Positions 25,427-35,815 of a DNA stretch of 41,586 bases are shown here, piece by piece. The notes under the pieces were generated by a model, which saw nothing but the letters and a program-made list of their open reading frames with translations, did not search any database and had not been told where the DNA came from. The DNA comes from Saccoglossus kowalevskii. Lineage: Eukaryota > Hemichordata > Enteropneusta > Harrimaniidae. The stretch covers positions 1 to 41,586 of the forward strand of contig NW_003158140.1 of assembly GCF_000003605.2 (NCBI RefSeq). Reading direction: 5' to 3'. The stretch's first letter is position 1, and each line of letters starts with the position of its first letter. The translations under genes were made by a program, and so were the position numbers.

Positions 25427-26370
25427 ATGTACGAAATATTTATTCACATTTTCGAACTTTTAACGATGGGACATGTTATTATGATATCACAGGTAACAAT
25501 CCCGAATGAAACTACCAACTTTGCAATCGCTTTACACAACTTTGTAACCAGTTTGTTGTCGAATTTTCACTTGACTGTTGTGATAATCTGCTTATATATG
25601 AGACATTCACGCAACATTTACTTAATATTTTCGAAATTTAACTGCGGGGTTGTCATGATAATGACTTAGGTTAGATATAGAAGCAACTCCGCCAACATTT
25701 CCTTCGTTTTTTACAACTTTGCACGCTGTTTTCTGCCATTTTACAGTCAGCTCATGTGAACATTTATTGACTGCTTTCAACTGGCTTTTATTAAATTTGT
25801 CGACGTTACACTGCGCGTTTCTATATGCCAACAACTTGGGACATATGTACAAATACATCTATAGACTTTTCAATGACTTTACACAACTTTGCACTCACTT
25901 TGAGCAACTTTGCGCTGTGCGTTAACATCTTACAACCCACTACGTGCCGACAGCATCAACAGCTTGTTTTCGAAATTTGGAAGGAATTTTAAAACATTCC
26001 ATTAAATAAAAAAACTTACGAAAATGCCACGATTTTCAACTATAAATGATTGACATCACAGTAAGGAAAAAGGCAGGAACGTTGCATTATATCATTTCCA
26101 TGTGTGTGATGAAAAAACAAAGTAAACGCAACAGCTCGTGTATTCAGGGAGTCTCCCATGCAAGTACTAACCACGCCCGATCGTGCTTTACTTAAAACAT
26201 TTGTCAGTCACCCAACCACTCAGCTGCAAGACTTATTTGAAATTAAACCGACTTGGCGACTATTTCATGTTTTTGGATGTCTTAAAATCGATATTGCTTG
26301 CACAAATACCTTCTAGGATTGACCTATGACCTCTACATACTTGGAGTAACACTACGGTAATTTAACATCA
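25427..26370. repeat. Satellite monomer 27 (944 bp)
   Basis: AACGATGGGAC near 25463, GTCGAATTTTC near 25558 and TTAGATATAGAAGC near 25672 are private. ACATATGTAC at 25841 is present. Confidence 0.96.
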
Positions 26371-27314
26371 ATGTACTTAATATTTATTCACATTTTCGAA
26401 CTTTTAACTATGGGACATGATATTATGATATCACAGTTAACAATCCCGAATGAAACTACCAACTTTGCAATCGCTTTTCACAACTTTGTAACCAGTTTTT
26501 TGCCGATTTTTCGCTTGACTGTTGTGATAATCTGCTTATATATGAGGCATTCACGCAACATTTACTTAATATTTTCGAAATTTAACTGCGGGGTTGTCAT
26601 GATAATGACTTAGGTTAAATATACAAGCAACTCCGCCAACATTTCCTTCGTTTTTTACAACTTTGCACGCTGTTTTCTGCCATTTTACAGTCAGCTCATG
26701 TGAACATTTATTGACTGCTTTCAACTGGCTTTTATTAAATTTGTCGACGTTACACTGCGCGTTTCTATATGCCAACAACTTGGGACATATATACAAATAC
26801 ATCTATAGACTTTTCAATGAGTTTGCACAACTTTGCACTCACTTTGAACAACTTTGCGCTGTGCGTTAACATCTTACAACCCACTACGTGCCGACAGCAT
26901 CAACAGCTTGTTCTCGAAATTTGGAAGGAATTTTAAAACATTCCATTAACTAAAAAAACTTACAAAAATGCCACGATTTCCAACTATAAATGATTGACAT
27001 CAGAGTAAGGAAAAAGGCAGGAACGTTGCCTTATATCATTTCCATGTGTGTGATGAAAAAACAAAGTAAATTCAACAGCTCGTGTATTCAGGGAGTCTCC
27101 CATGCAAGTACTAACCACGCCCGATCGTGCTTTACTTAAAACATATGTCAGTCACCCAACCACTCAGCTGCAAGACTTATTTGAAATTAAATTGAATTGG
27201 CGACTATTTCATGTTTTTGGATGTCTTAAAATCGATATTGCTTGCACAAATACCTTCTAGGATTGACCCATGACCTCTACATACTTGGAGTAACACTACG
27301 GTAATTTAACATCA
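26371..27314. repeat. Satellite monomer 28 (944 bp)
   Basis: It belongs to the monomer 5 type: GTACTTAATATT, GACATGATATT, CAGTTTTTTGCC, GAGTTTGCAC and GATTTCCAAC all occur in both. It ends the recent block. Confidence 0.96.
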
Positions 27315-28258
27315 ATGTACGAAATATTTATTCACATTTTCGAACTTTTAACTATGGGACATGTTATTATGATATCACAGTTAACAATCCCGAATGAAAC
27401 TACCAACCTTGCAATCGCTTTTCACAACTTTGTAACCAGTTTGTTGTCGATTTTTCGCTTGACTGTTGTGATAATCTGCTTATATATGAGGCATTCACGC
27501 AACAGTTACTTAATATTTTCGAAATTTAACTGCGGGGTTGTCATGATAATGACTTAGGTTAAATATACAAGCAACTCCGCCAACATTTCCTTCGTTTTTT
27601 ACAACTTTGCACGCTGTTTTCTGCAATTTTACAGTCAGCTCATGTGAACATTTATTGACTGCTTTCAACTGGCTTTTATTAAATTTGTCGACGTTACGCT
27701 GCGCGTTTCTATATGCCAACAACTTGGGACATATATACAAATACATCTATAGACTTTTCAATGACTTTGCACAACTTTGCACTCACTTTGAACAACTTTG
27801 CGCTGTGCGTTAACATCTTACAACCCACTACGTGCCGACAGCATCAACAGCTTGTTCTCGAAATTTAGAAGGAATTTTAAAACGTTCCCTTAAATAAAAA
27901 AAACTTACAAAAATGCCACGATTTTCAACTATAAATGATTGACATCACAGTAAGGAAAAAGGCAGGAACGTTGCCTTATATCATTTCCATGTGTGTGATG
28001 AAAAAAAAAGTAAATGCAACAGCTCGTGTATTCAATGAGTCTCCCATACAAGTACTAACTACGCCCGATCGTGCTTTACTTAAAACATATGTCAGTCACC
28101 CAACCACTCAGCTGCAAGACTTATTTGAAATTAAACCGAATTGGCGACTATTTCATGTTTTTGGATGTCTTAAAATCGATATTGCTTGCACAAATACCTT
28201 CTAGGATTGACCTATGACCTCTACATACTTGGAGTAGCACTACGGTAATTTAACATCA
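27315..28258. repeat. Satellite monomer 29 (944 bp)
   Basis: TTACGCTGCGCG near 27694 is shared with monomer 39, 10 units away. CAACCTTGC, CAACAGTTAC and ACGTTCCCTTA are private. The integrase-like frame is open at 27935-28204. Confidence 0.96.
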
Positions 28259-29203
28259 ATGTACTTAATATTTATTCACATTTTCGAACTTTTAACTATG
28301 GGACATGTTATTATGCTATCACAGGTAACAATCCCGAATGAAACTACCAACTTTGCAATCGCTTTTCACAACTTTGTAACCAGTTTGTTGTCGATTTTTC
28401 GCTTGACTGTTGTGATAATCTGCTTATATATGAGGCATTCACGCAACATTTACTTAATATTTTCGAAATTTAACTGCAGGGTTGTCATGATAATGACTTA
28501 GGTTAAATATACAAGAAACTCCGCCAACATTCCCTTCGTTTTTTACAACTTTGCACGCTGTTTTCTGCAATTTTACAGTCAGCTCATGTGAACATTTATT
28601 GACTGCTTTAAACTGGCTTTTATTAAATTTGTCGACGTTACACTGCGCGTTTCTATATGCCAACAACTTGGGACATATACACAAATACATCTATAGACTT
28701 TTCAATGACTTTGCACAACTTTACACTCACTTTGAACAACTTTGCGCTGTGCGTTAACATCTTACAACCCACTACGTGCCAACAGCATCAACAGCTTGTT
28801 CTCGAAATTTGGAAGGAATTTTAAAACATTCCATTAAATAAAAAAACTTACAAAAATGCCACGATTTTCCACTATAAATGATTGACATCACAGTAAGCAA
28901 AGAGGCAGGAACGTTGCCTTATATTATTTCCATGTGTGTGATGAAACAAAAAAAAGTAAATTCAACAGCTCGTTTTTCAGGGTGTCTCCTATGCAAGTAC
29001 TAACCACGCCCGATCGTGCTTTACTTTAAACATATGTCAGTCACCTAACCACTCAGCTGCAAGACTTATTTGAAAGTAAACCGAATTGGCAACTATTTCA
29101 TGTTTTTGGATGTCTTAAAATCGATATTGCTTGCACAAATACATTCTAGGATTGACCTATGACCTCTACATACTTGGAGTAACACTACGGTAATTTAACA
29201 TCA
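28259..29203. repeat. Satellite monomer 30 (945 bp)
   Basis: First of five consecutive copies starting GTACTTAATATT or the ATA version. CTGCAGGG near 28475 repeats a CpG-type change also seen in monomer 9. ATATACACAAAT near 28675 is shared with monomer 32. Confidence 0.96.
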
Positions 29204-30149
29204 ATATACTTAATATTTATTCACATTTTCGAACTTTTAACTATGGGACATGTTATTATGATATCACAGGTAACAATCCCGTATGAAACTACCAACTTTG
29301 CAATCGCTTTTCACAACTTTGTAACCAGTTTGTTGTGTATTTTTCGCTTGACTGTTGTGATAATCTGCTTATATATGAGGCATTCACGCAACATTTACTT
29401 AATATTTTCGAAATTTAACTGCGGGGTTGTCATGATAATGACTTAGGTTAAATATACAAGCAACTCCGCCAACATTTCCTTCGTTTTTTACAACTTTGCA
29501 CGCTGTTTTCTGCCATTTTACAGTCAGTTCATGTGAACATTTCTTGACTGCTTTCAACTGGCTTATATTAAATTTGTCGACGTTACAATGCGCGTTTCTA
29601 TATGCCAACAACTTGGGACATATATACAAATACTTCCACAGACTTTTCAATGACTTTGCACAACTTTGCACTCACTTTGAACAACTTTGCGCTGTGCGTT
29701 AACATCTTACAACCCACTACGTGCCAGCAGCATCAACAGCTTGTTCTCGAAATTTGGAAGGAATTTTAAAACATTCCATTAAATAAAAAAACTTACAAAA
29801 ATGCCACGATTTTCAACTATAAATGATTGACATCACAGTAAGGAAAAAGGCAGGAACGTTGCCTTATATCATTTCCATGTGTGTGATGAAACAAAAAAAA
29901 GTAAATTCAACAGCTCGTTGATACAGGGAGTCTCCTATGCAAGTACTAACCACGCCCGATCTTGCTTTACTTAAAACATATGTCAGTCACCCAACCACTC
30001 AGCTGCAAGACTTATTTGAAATTAAACCGAATTGGCGACTATTTCATGTTTTTGGATGTCTTAAAATCGATATTGCTTGCACAAATACATTCTAGGATTG
30101 ACCTATGACCTCTACATACTTGGAGTAACACTACGGTAATTTAACATCA
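29204..30149. repeat. Satellite monomer 31 (946 bp)
   Basis: The start reads ATA. It has TTGTGTATTTTT near 29334 (the usual GTCGAT is changed), TACTTCCACAG near 29632 and GTTGATACAGG near 29917. CAGTTCATG plus CATTTCTTGACTG is the 29-31 kb type. Confidence 0.96.
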
Positions 30150-31091
30150 ATGTACTTAATATTTATTCACATTTTCGAACTTTTAACTATGGGACATGTT
30201 ATTATGATATCACAGGTAACAATCCCGAATGAAACTACCAACTTTGCAATCGCTTTTCACAACTTTGTAACCAGTTTGTTGTCGATTTTTCGCTTGACTG
30301 TTGTGATAATCTGCTTATATATGAGGCATTCACGCAACATTTACTTAATATTTTCGAAATTTAACTGCGGGGTTGTCATGATAATGACTTAGGTTAAATA
30401 TACAAGCAACTCCGCCAACATTTCCTTCGTTTTTTACAACTTTGCACGCTGTTTTCTGCCATTTTACAGTCAGTTCATGTGAACATTTCTTGACTGCTTT
30501 CAACTGGCTTATATTACATTTGTCGACATTACACTGCGCGTTTCTATATGCCAACAACTTGGGACATATACACAAATACATCTATAGACTTTTCAATGAC
30601 TTGCACAACTTTACACTCACTTTGAACAACTTTGCGCTGTGCGTTAACATCTTACAACCCACTACGTGCCAACAGCATCAACAGCTTGTTCTCGAAATTT
30701 GGAAGGAATTTTAAAACATTCCATTAAATAAAAAAACTTACGAGAATGCCACGATTTTCAACTATAAATGATTGACATCACAGTAAGGAAAAAGGCAGGA
30801 ACGTTGCCTTATATCATTTCCATGTGTGTTATGAAAAAAAAAGTAAATTCAACAGCTCGTGTATTCAAGGAGTGTCCCATGCAAGTACTAACCACGCCCG
30901 ATCGTGCTTTACTTTAATCATATGTCAGTCACCTAACCACTCACCTGCAAGACTTATTTGAAATTAAACCGAATTGGCGACTATTTCATGTTTTTGGATG
31001 TCTTAAAATCGATATTGCTTGCACAAATACATTCTAGGATTGACCTATGACCTCTACATACTTGGAGTAACACTACGGTAATTTAACATCA
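30150..31091. repeat. Satellite monomer 32 (942 bp)
   Basis: ATTACATTTGTCGACATT near 30513, GACTTGCAC (one T lost) near 30598 and TTACGAGAATG near 30738 mark this copy. Confidence 0.96.
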
Positions 31092-32033
31092 ATGTACTTA
31101 ATATTTATTCACATTTTCGAACTTTTAACTATGGGACATGTTATTATGATATCACAGGTAACAATCCCGAATGAAACTACCAACTTTGCAATCGCTTTTC
31201 ACAACTTTGTAACCAGTTTGTTGTCGATTTTTCGCTTGACTGTTGTGATAATCTGCTTATATATGAGGCATTCACGCAACATTAACTTAATGTTTTCGAA
31301 ATTTAACTGCGGGGTTGTCATGATAATGACGTAGGTTAAATATACAAGCAACTCCGCCAACATTTCCTTCGTTTTTTACAACTTTGCACGCTGTTTTCTG
31401 CCATTTTACAGTCAGTTCATGTGAACATTTCTTGACTGCTTTCAACTGGCTTTTATTAAATTTGTCGACGTTACACTGCGCGTTTCTATATGTCAACAAC
31501 TTGGGACATATATACAAATACATTTATAGACTTTTCAATGACTTTGCACAACTTTGCACTCACTTTGAACAACTTTGCGCTGTGCGTTAACATCTTACAA
31601 CCCACTACGTGCCGACAGCATCAACAGCTTGTTCTCGAAATTTCGAAGGAATATTAAAACATTCCATTAAATAAAAAAACTTACGAAAATTCCACGATTT
31701 TCAACTATGAATGATTGACATCACAGTAAGGAAAAAGGCAGGAACGTTGCCTTATATCATTTCAATGTGTGTTATGAAAAAAAAGTAAATTCAACAGCTC
31801 GTGTATTCAAGGAGTCTCCCTTGCAAGTACTAACCACGCCCGATCGTGCTTTAATTAAAACATATGTCAGTCACCTAACCAGTCAGCTTCAAGACTTATT
31901 TGAAATTAAACGGAATTGGCGACTATTTCATGTTTTTGGATGTCTTCAAATCGATATTGCTTGCACAAATACATTCTAGGATTGACCTATGACCTCTACA
32001 TACTTGGAGTAACACTACTGTAATTTAACATCA
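31092..32033. repeat. Satellite monomer 33 (942 bp)
   Basis: AACATTAACTTAATG near 31279, GACGTAGG near 31328 and CATTTATAG near 31520 are private. The integrase-like frame is open at 31767-31979. Confidence 0.96.
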
Positions 32034-32975
32034 ATGTACTTAATATTTATTCACATTTTCGAACTTTTAACTATGGGACATGTTATTATGATATCACAGG
32101 TAACAATCCCGAATGAAACTACCAACTTTGCAATCAATTTTCACAACTTTGTAACCAGTTTGTTGTCGATTTTTCGCTTGACTGTTGTGATAATCTGCTT
32201 ATATATGAGGCATTCACGCAACATTTACTTAATATTTTCGAAATTTAACTGCGGGGTTGTCATGATAATGACTTAGTTAAATATACAAGCAACTCCGCCA
32301 ACATTTCCTTCGTTTTTTACAACTTTGCACGCTGTTTTCTGCCATTTTACAGTCAGTTCATGTAAACATTTATTGACTGCTTTCAACTGCTTTTATTAAA
32401 TTTGTCGACGTAAACTGCGCGTTTCTAATATGCCAACAACTTGGGACATATATACAAATACATCTATAGACTTTTCAATGATTTGCACAACTTTGCACTC
32501 ACTTTGAACAACGTTGCGCTGTGCGTTAACATCTTACAACCCACTACGTGCCGACAGCATCAACAGCTTGTTCTCGAAATTTGGAAGGAATTTTAAAACA
32601 TTCCATTAAATAAAAAAACTGACAAAAATGCCACGATTTTCAACTATAAATGATTGACATCACAGTAAGGAAAAAGGCAGGAACGTTGCCTTATATCATT
32701 TCCATGTGTGTGATGGAACAAAAAAAGTAAATTCAACAGCTCGTGTATTCAGGGAGTCTCCCATGCAAGTACTAACCACGCCCAATCGTGCTTTACTTAA
32801 AATATATGTCAGACACCCAACCATTCAGCTGCAAGACTTATTTGAAATTAAACCGAATTGGCGACTATTTCATGTTTTTGGATGTCTTAAAATCGATATT
32901 GCTTGCACAAATACCTTCTAGGATTGAACTATGACCTCTACATACTTGGAGTAACATTACGGTAATTTAACATCA
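32034..32975. repeat. Satellite monomer 34 (942 bp)
   Basis: It has an indel cluster at 32270-32440. Its 32476-32760 segment (ATGATTTGCAC, AACGTTGCG, ACTGACAAAAATG, GATGGAAC) is repeated in monomer 35. Confidence 0.96.
32270..32440. other. Cluster of single-base indels
   Basis: GACTTAGTTAAAT, CAACTGCTTTTATT, CGACGTAAACTGCG and TTTCTAATATGCC each carry a 1-2 bp change from the other copies. Confidence 0.65.
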
Positions 32976-33927
32976 ATGTACGAAATATTTATTCACATTT
33001 TCGAACTTTTAACTATGGGACATGTTATTATGATATCACTGGTAGCAATCCCGAATGAAACTACCAACTTTGCAATCGCTTTTCACAACTTTGTAACCAG
33101 TTTGTTGTCGATTTTTCGCTTGACTGTTGTGATAATCTGCTGATATATGAGGCAGTCACGCAACATTTACTTAATATTTTCGAAATTTAACTGCGGGGTT
33201 GTCATGAAAATGACATAGGGTAAATATACAAGCAACTCCACCAAAATTTTCTTCGTTTTTTACCACTTTGCACGCTGTTTTCTGCAATTTTACAGTCAGC
33301 TCATGTGAACATTTATTGACTGCTTTCAACTGGCTTTTATTAAATTTGTCGACGTTACACTGCGCGTTTCAATATGCCAACAACTTGGGACATATATACA
33401 AATACATCTATAGACTTTTCAATGATTTGCACAACTTTGCACTCACTTTGAACAACGTTGCGCTGTGCGTTAACATCTTACAACCCACTACGTGCCGACA
33501 GCATCAACAGCTTGTTCTCGAAATTTGGAAGGAATTTTAAAACATTCCATTAAATAAAAAAACTGACAAAAATGCCACGATTTTCAACTATAAATGATTG
33601 ACATCACAGTAAGGAAAAAGGCAGGAACGTTGCCTTATATCATTTCCATGTGTGTGATGGAACAAAAAAAGTAAATTCAACAGCTCGTGTATTCAGGGAG
33701 TCTCCCATGCAAGTACTAACCACGCCCGATCGTGCTTTACTTAAAACATATGTCAGTCACCCAACCACTCAGCTGCAAGACTTAATGACTTATTTGAAAT
33801 TAAACCAAATTGGCGACTATTTCATGTTTTTGGATGTCTTAAAATCGATATTGCTTGCACAAATACCTTCTAGGATTGACCTATGACCTCTACATACTTG
33901 GAGTAACACTACGGTAATTTAACATCA
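32976..33927. repeat. Satellite monomer 35 (952 bp, longest)
   Basis: An 8-bp insertion lies at 33784-33791. The first 270 bases carry several private changes: GCTGATATATG (33139), GGCAGTCACG (33151) and CCACCAAAATTTTC (33239). Confidence 0.96.
33784..33791. other. 8-bp insertion in monomer 35
   Basis: AAGACTTATTTG is expanded to AAGACTTAATGACTTATTTG, adding AATGACTT. GACTT occurs on both sides, so it looks like a small imperfect tandem duplication. It makes this monomer 952 bp. Confidence 0.85.
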
Positions 33928-34870
33928 ATGTACGAAATATTTATTCACATTTTCGAACTTTTAACTACGGGACATGTTATTCTGATATCACAGGTAACAA
34001 TCCCGAATGAAACTACCAACTTTGCAAACGTTTTTCACAACTTTGTAACCAGTTTGTTGTCGATTTTCCGCTTGACTATTGTGATAATCTGCTTATATAT
34101 GAGGCATTCACGCAACATTTACTTAATATTTTCGAAATTTAACTGCGGGGTTGTCATGATAATGACTTAGGTTAAATATACAAGCAACTCCGCCAACATT
34201 TCCCTCGTTTTTTACAACTTTGCACGCTGTTTTCTGCCATTTTACAGTCAGCTCATGTGAACATTTATTGACTGCTTTCAACTGGCTTTTATTAAATTTG
34301 TCGACGTTACACTGTGCGTTTCTATATGCCGACAACTTGGGACATATATACAAATACATCTATAGACTTTTCAATGACTTTGCACAACTTTGCACTCACT
34401 TTGAACAACTTTGCGCTGTGCTTTAACATCTTACAACCCACTACGTGCCGACAGCATCAACAGCTTGTTCTCGAAATTTGGAAGGAATTTTAAAACATTT
34501 CATTAAGTAAAAAAACTTACAAAAATGCCACGATTTTCAACTATAAATGATTGACATCACAGTAAGGAAAAAGGCAGGAACGTTGCCTTATATCATTTCC
34601 ATGTGTGTGATGAAAAAAAAAGTAAATTCAACAGCTCTTGTATTCAGGGAGTCTCCCATGCAAGTACGAACTACGCCAGTTCGTGCTTTACTTAAAACAT
34701 ATGTCAGTCACCCAACCACTCAGCTGCAACACTTATTTGAAATTAAACCGAATTGGAGACTATTTCATGTTTTCGGATGTCTTAAAATCGATATTGCTTG
34801 CACAAATACCTTCTAGGATTGACCTATGACCTCTACATACTTGGAGTAACACTACGGTAATTTAACATCA
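33928..34870. repeat. Satellite monomer 36 (943 bp)
   Basis: ACTACGGGAC and ATTCTGATATC (33963-33990) are private. The integrase-like frame at 34547-34816 shares CTCTTGTATTC and AAGTACGAACTACGCC with monomer 19. Confidence 0.96.
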
Positions 34871-34963
34871 ATGTACGAAATATTTATTCACATTTTCGAA
34901 CTTTTAACTATGGGACATGTTATTATGATATCACAGGTAACAATCCCGAATGAAACTACCAAC

Positions 34964-35011
34964 TTTGCAATCGCTTTTCACAACTTTGTAACCAGTTTGT
35001 TGTCGATTTTT
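34964..35011 (+). other. Phased T-tract module A (reference monomer)
   Basis: Runs of three to five T start at 34964, 34975, 34985, 34996 and 35007, so the spacing is 11, 10, 11 and 11 bp. Two of them are in ACTTTG. The same arrangement recurs in nearly every copy about 93-140 bp after the anchor. Tracts spaced by the helical repeat bend DNA, but this one is not tested. Confidence 0.6.
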
Positions 35012-35141
35012 CGCTTGACTGTTGTGATAATCTGCTTATATATGAGGCATTCACGCAACATTTACTTAATATTTTCGAAATTTAACTGCGGGGTTGTCAT
35101 GATAATGACTTAGGTTAAATATACAAGCAACTCCGCCAACA

Positions 35142-35186
35142 TTTCCTTCGTTTTTTACAACTTTGCACGCTGTTTTCTGCAATTTT
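35142..35186 (+). other. Phased T-tract module B (reference monomer)
   Basis: T-runs start at 35142, 35151, 35162, 35173 and 35183 (spacing 9, 11, 11, 10). The longest is TTTTTT at 35151. A weaker continuation has T-runs at 35207, 35219, 35230 and 35240. Confidence 0.55.
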
Positions 35187-35309
35187 ACAGTCAGCTCATG
35201 TGAACATTTATTGACTGCTTTCAACTGGCTTTTATTAAATTTGTCGACGTTACACTGCGCGTTTCTATATGCCAACAACTTGGGACATATATACAAATAC
35301 ATCTATAGA

Positions 35310-35356
35310 CTTTTCAATGACTTTGCACAACTTTGCACTCACTTTGAACAACTTTG
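35310..35356 (+). repeat. Phased CTTT cluster, module C (reference monomer)
   Basis: CTTT begins at 35310, 35321, 35331, 35342 and 35352, a spacing of 11, 10, 11 and 10 bp, mean 10.5. Four of the five are ACTTTG. It is a degenerate 10-bp subrepeat and the place where monomer 13 has lost one unit. Confidence 0.7.
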
Positions 35357-35764
35357 CGCTGTGCGTTAACATCTTACAACCCACTACGTGCCGACAGCAT
35401 CAACAGCTTGTTCTCGAAATTTGGAAGGAATTTTAAAACATTCCATTAAATAAAAAAAACTTACAAAAATGCCACGATTTTCAACTATAAATGATTGACA
35501 TCACAGTAAGGAAAAAGGCAGGAACGTTGCCTTATATCATTTCCATGTGTGTGATGAAAAAACAAAGTAAATGCCACAGCTCGTGTATTCAGGGAGTCTC
35601 ACATGCAAGTACTAACCACGCCCGATCGTGCTTTACTTAAAATATTTGTCAGTCACCCAACCACTCAGCTGCAAGACTTATTTGAAATTAAACCGAATTG
35701 GCGACTATTTTATGTTTTTGGATGTCTTAAAATCGGTATTGCTTGCACAAATACCTTCTAGGAT

Positions 35765-35777
35765 TGACCTATGACCT
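35765..35777 (+). other. Direct repeat TGACCT-A-TGACCT (reference monomer)
   Basis: Two perfect TGACCT hexamers are separated by one base and occur in most monomers about 40 bp before the next anchor. Read on the other strand this is AGGTCA-T-AGGTCA, the form of a DR1 nuclear-receptor site in animals. With no sign that the host is an animal, I report the pattern only. Confidence 0.5.
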
Positions 35778-35815
35778 CTACATACTTGGAGTAACACTAC
35801 GGTAATTTAACATCA

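Larger units (their letters stand above)
21651..26370. repeat. Recently homogenised block of five monomers, partly dimeric
   Basis: Monomers 23-27 share GTAACC plus TTTTTCACTTGAC (except monomer 24, which has CGC), CTTTACACAAC, TTTGAGCAAC, TTGTTTTCG and GTTGCATTATATC. Two sites alternate: ACATATGTAC in monomers 23, 25 and 27 against ACATATCTAC in 24 and 26; and GACATCATC in 23 and 25 against GACAGCATC in 24 and 26. Spacing is a regular 943-945 bp. This pattern suggests a two-monomer unit, later blurred by conversion. Confidence 0.75.
34871..35815. repeat. Satellite monomer 37 (945 bp), reference copy
   Basis: The first two thirds are close to consensus and serve here as reference: EcoRV at 34927, TTCGAA at 35074, SalI at 35243, AATAAA at 35449. 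The last third shows TCTCACATGC and GACTATTTTATG, as in monomers 23 and 24. Confidence 0.96.

Noticed and set aside
33650-33886. Longer integrase-like ORF in monomer 35 as a functional variant
   Set aside because: Its different C-terminal part is caused by the 8-bp insertion, which shifts the frame. It is a mutation of the same relic.
35074-35092. CENP-B box-like sequence (TTCG followed by CGGG)
   Set aside because: The canonical box needs TTCG, four bases, A, two bases, then CGGG. Here CGGG lies four bases too far downstream and the central A is not in place.
34871-35113. Recurrent 80-codon forward ORF as a real membrane protein gene
   Set aside because: It lies wholly within a satellite, has no recognisable domain, and is broken in several copies (8463, 16937, 37703, 40532) without any sign of compensation. 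Open frames are expected when copies differ by only a few percent.
35066-35302. Recurrent 78-codon reverse ORF as a gene
   Set aside because: It overlaps other open frames on the opposite strand, resembles no family I know, and nothing suggests selection on this frame.
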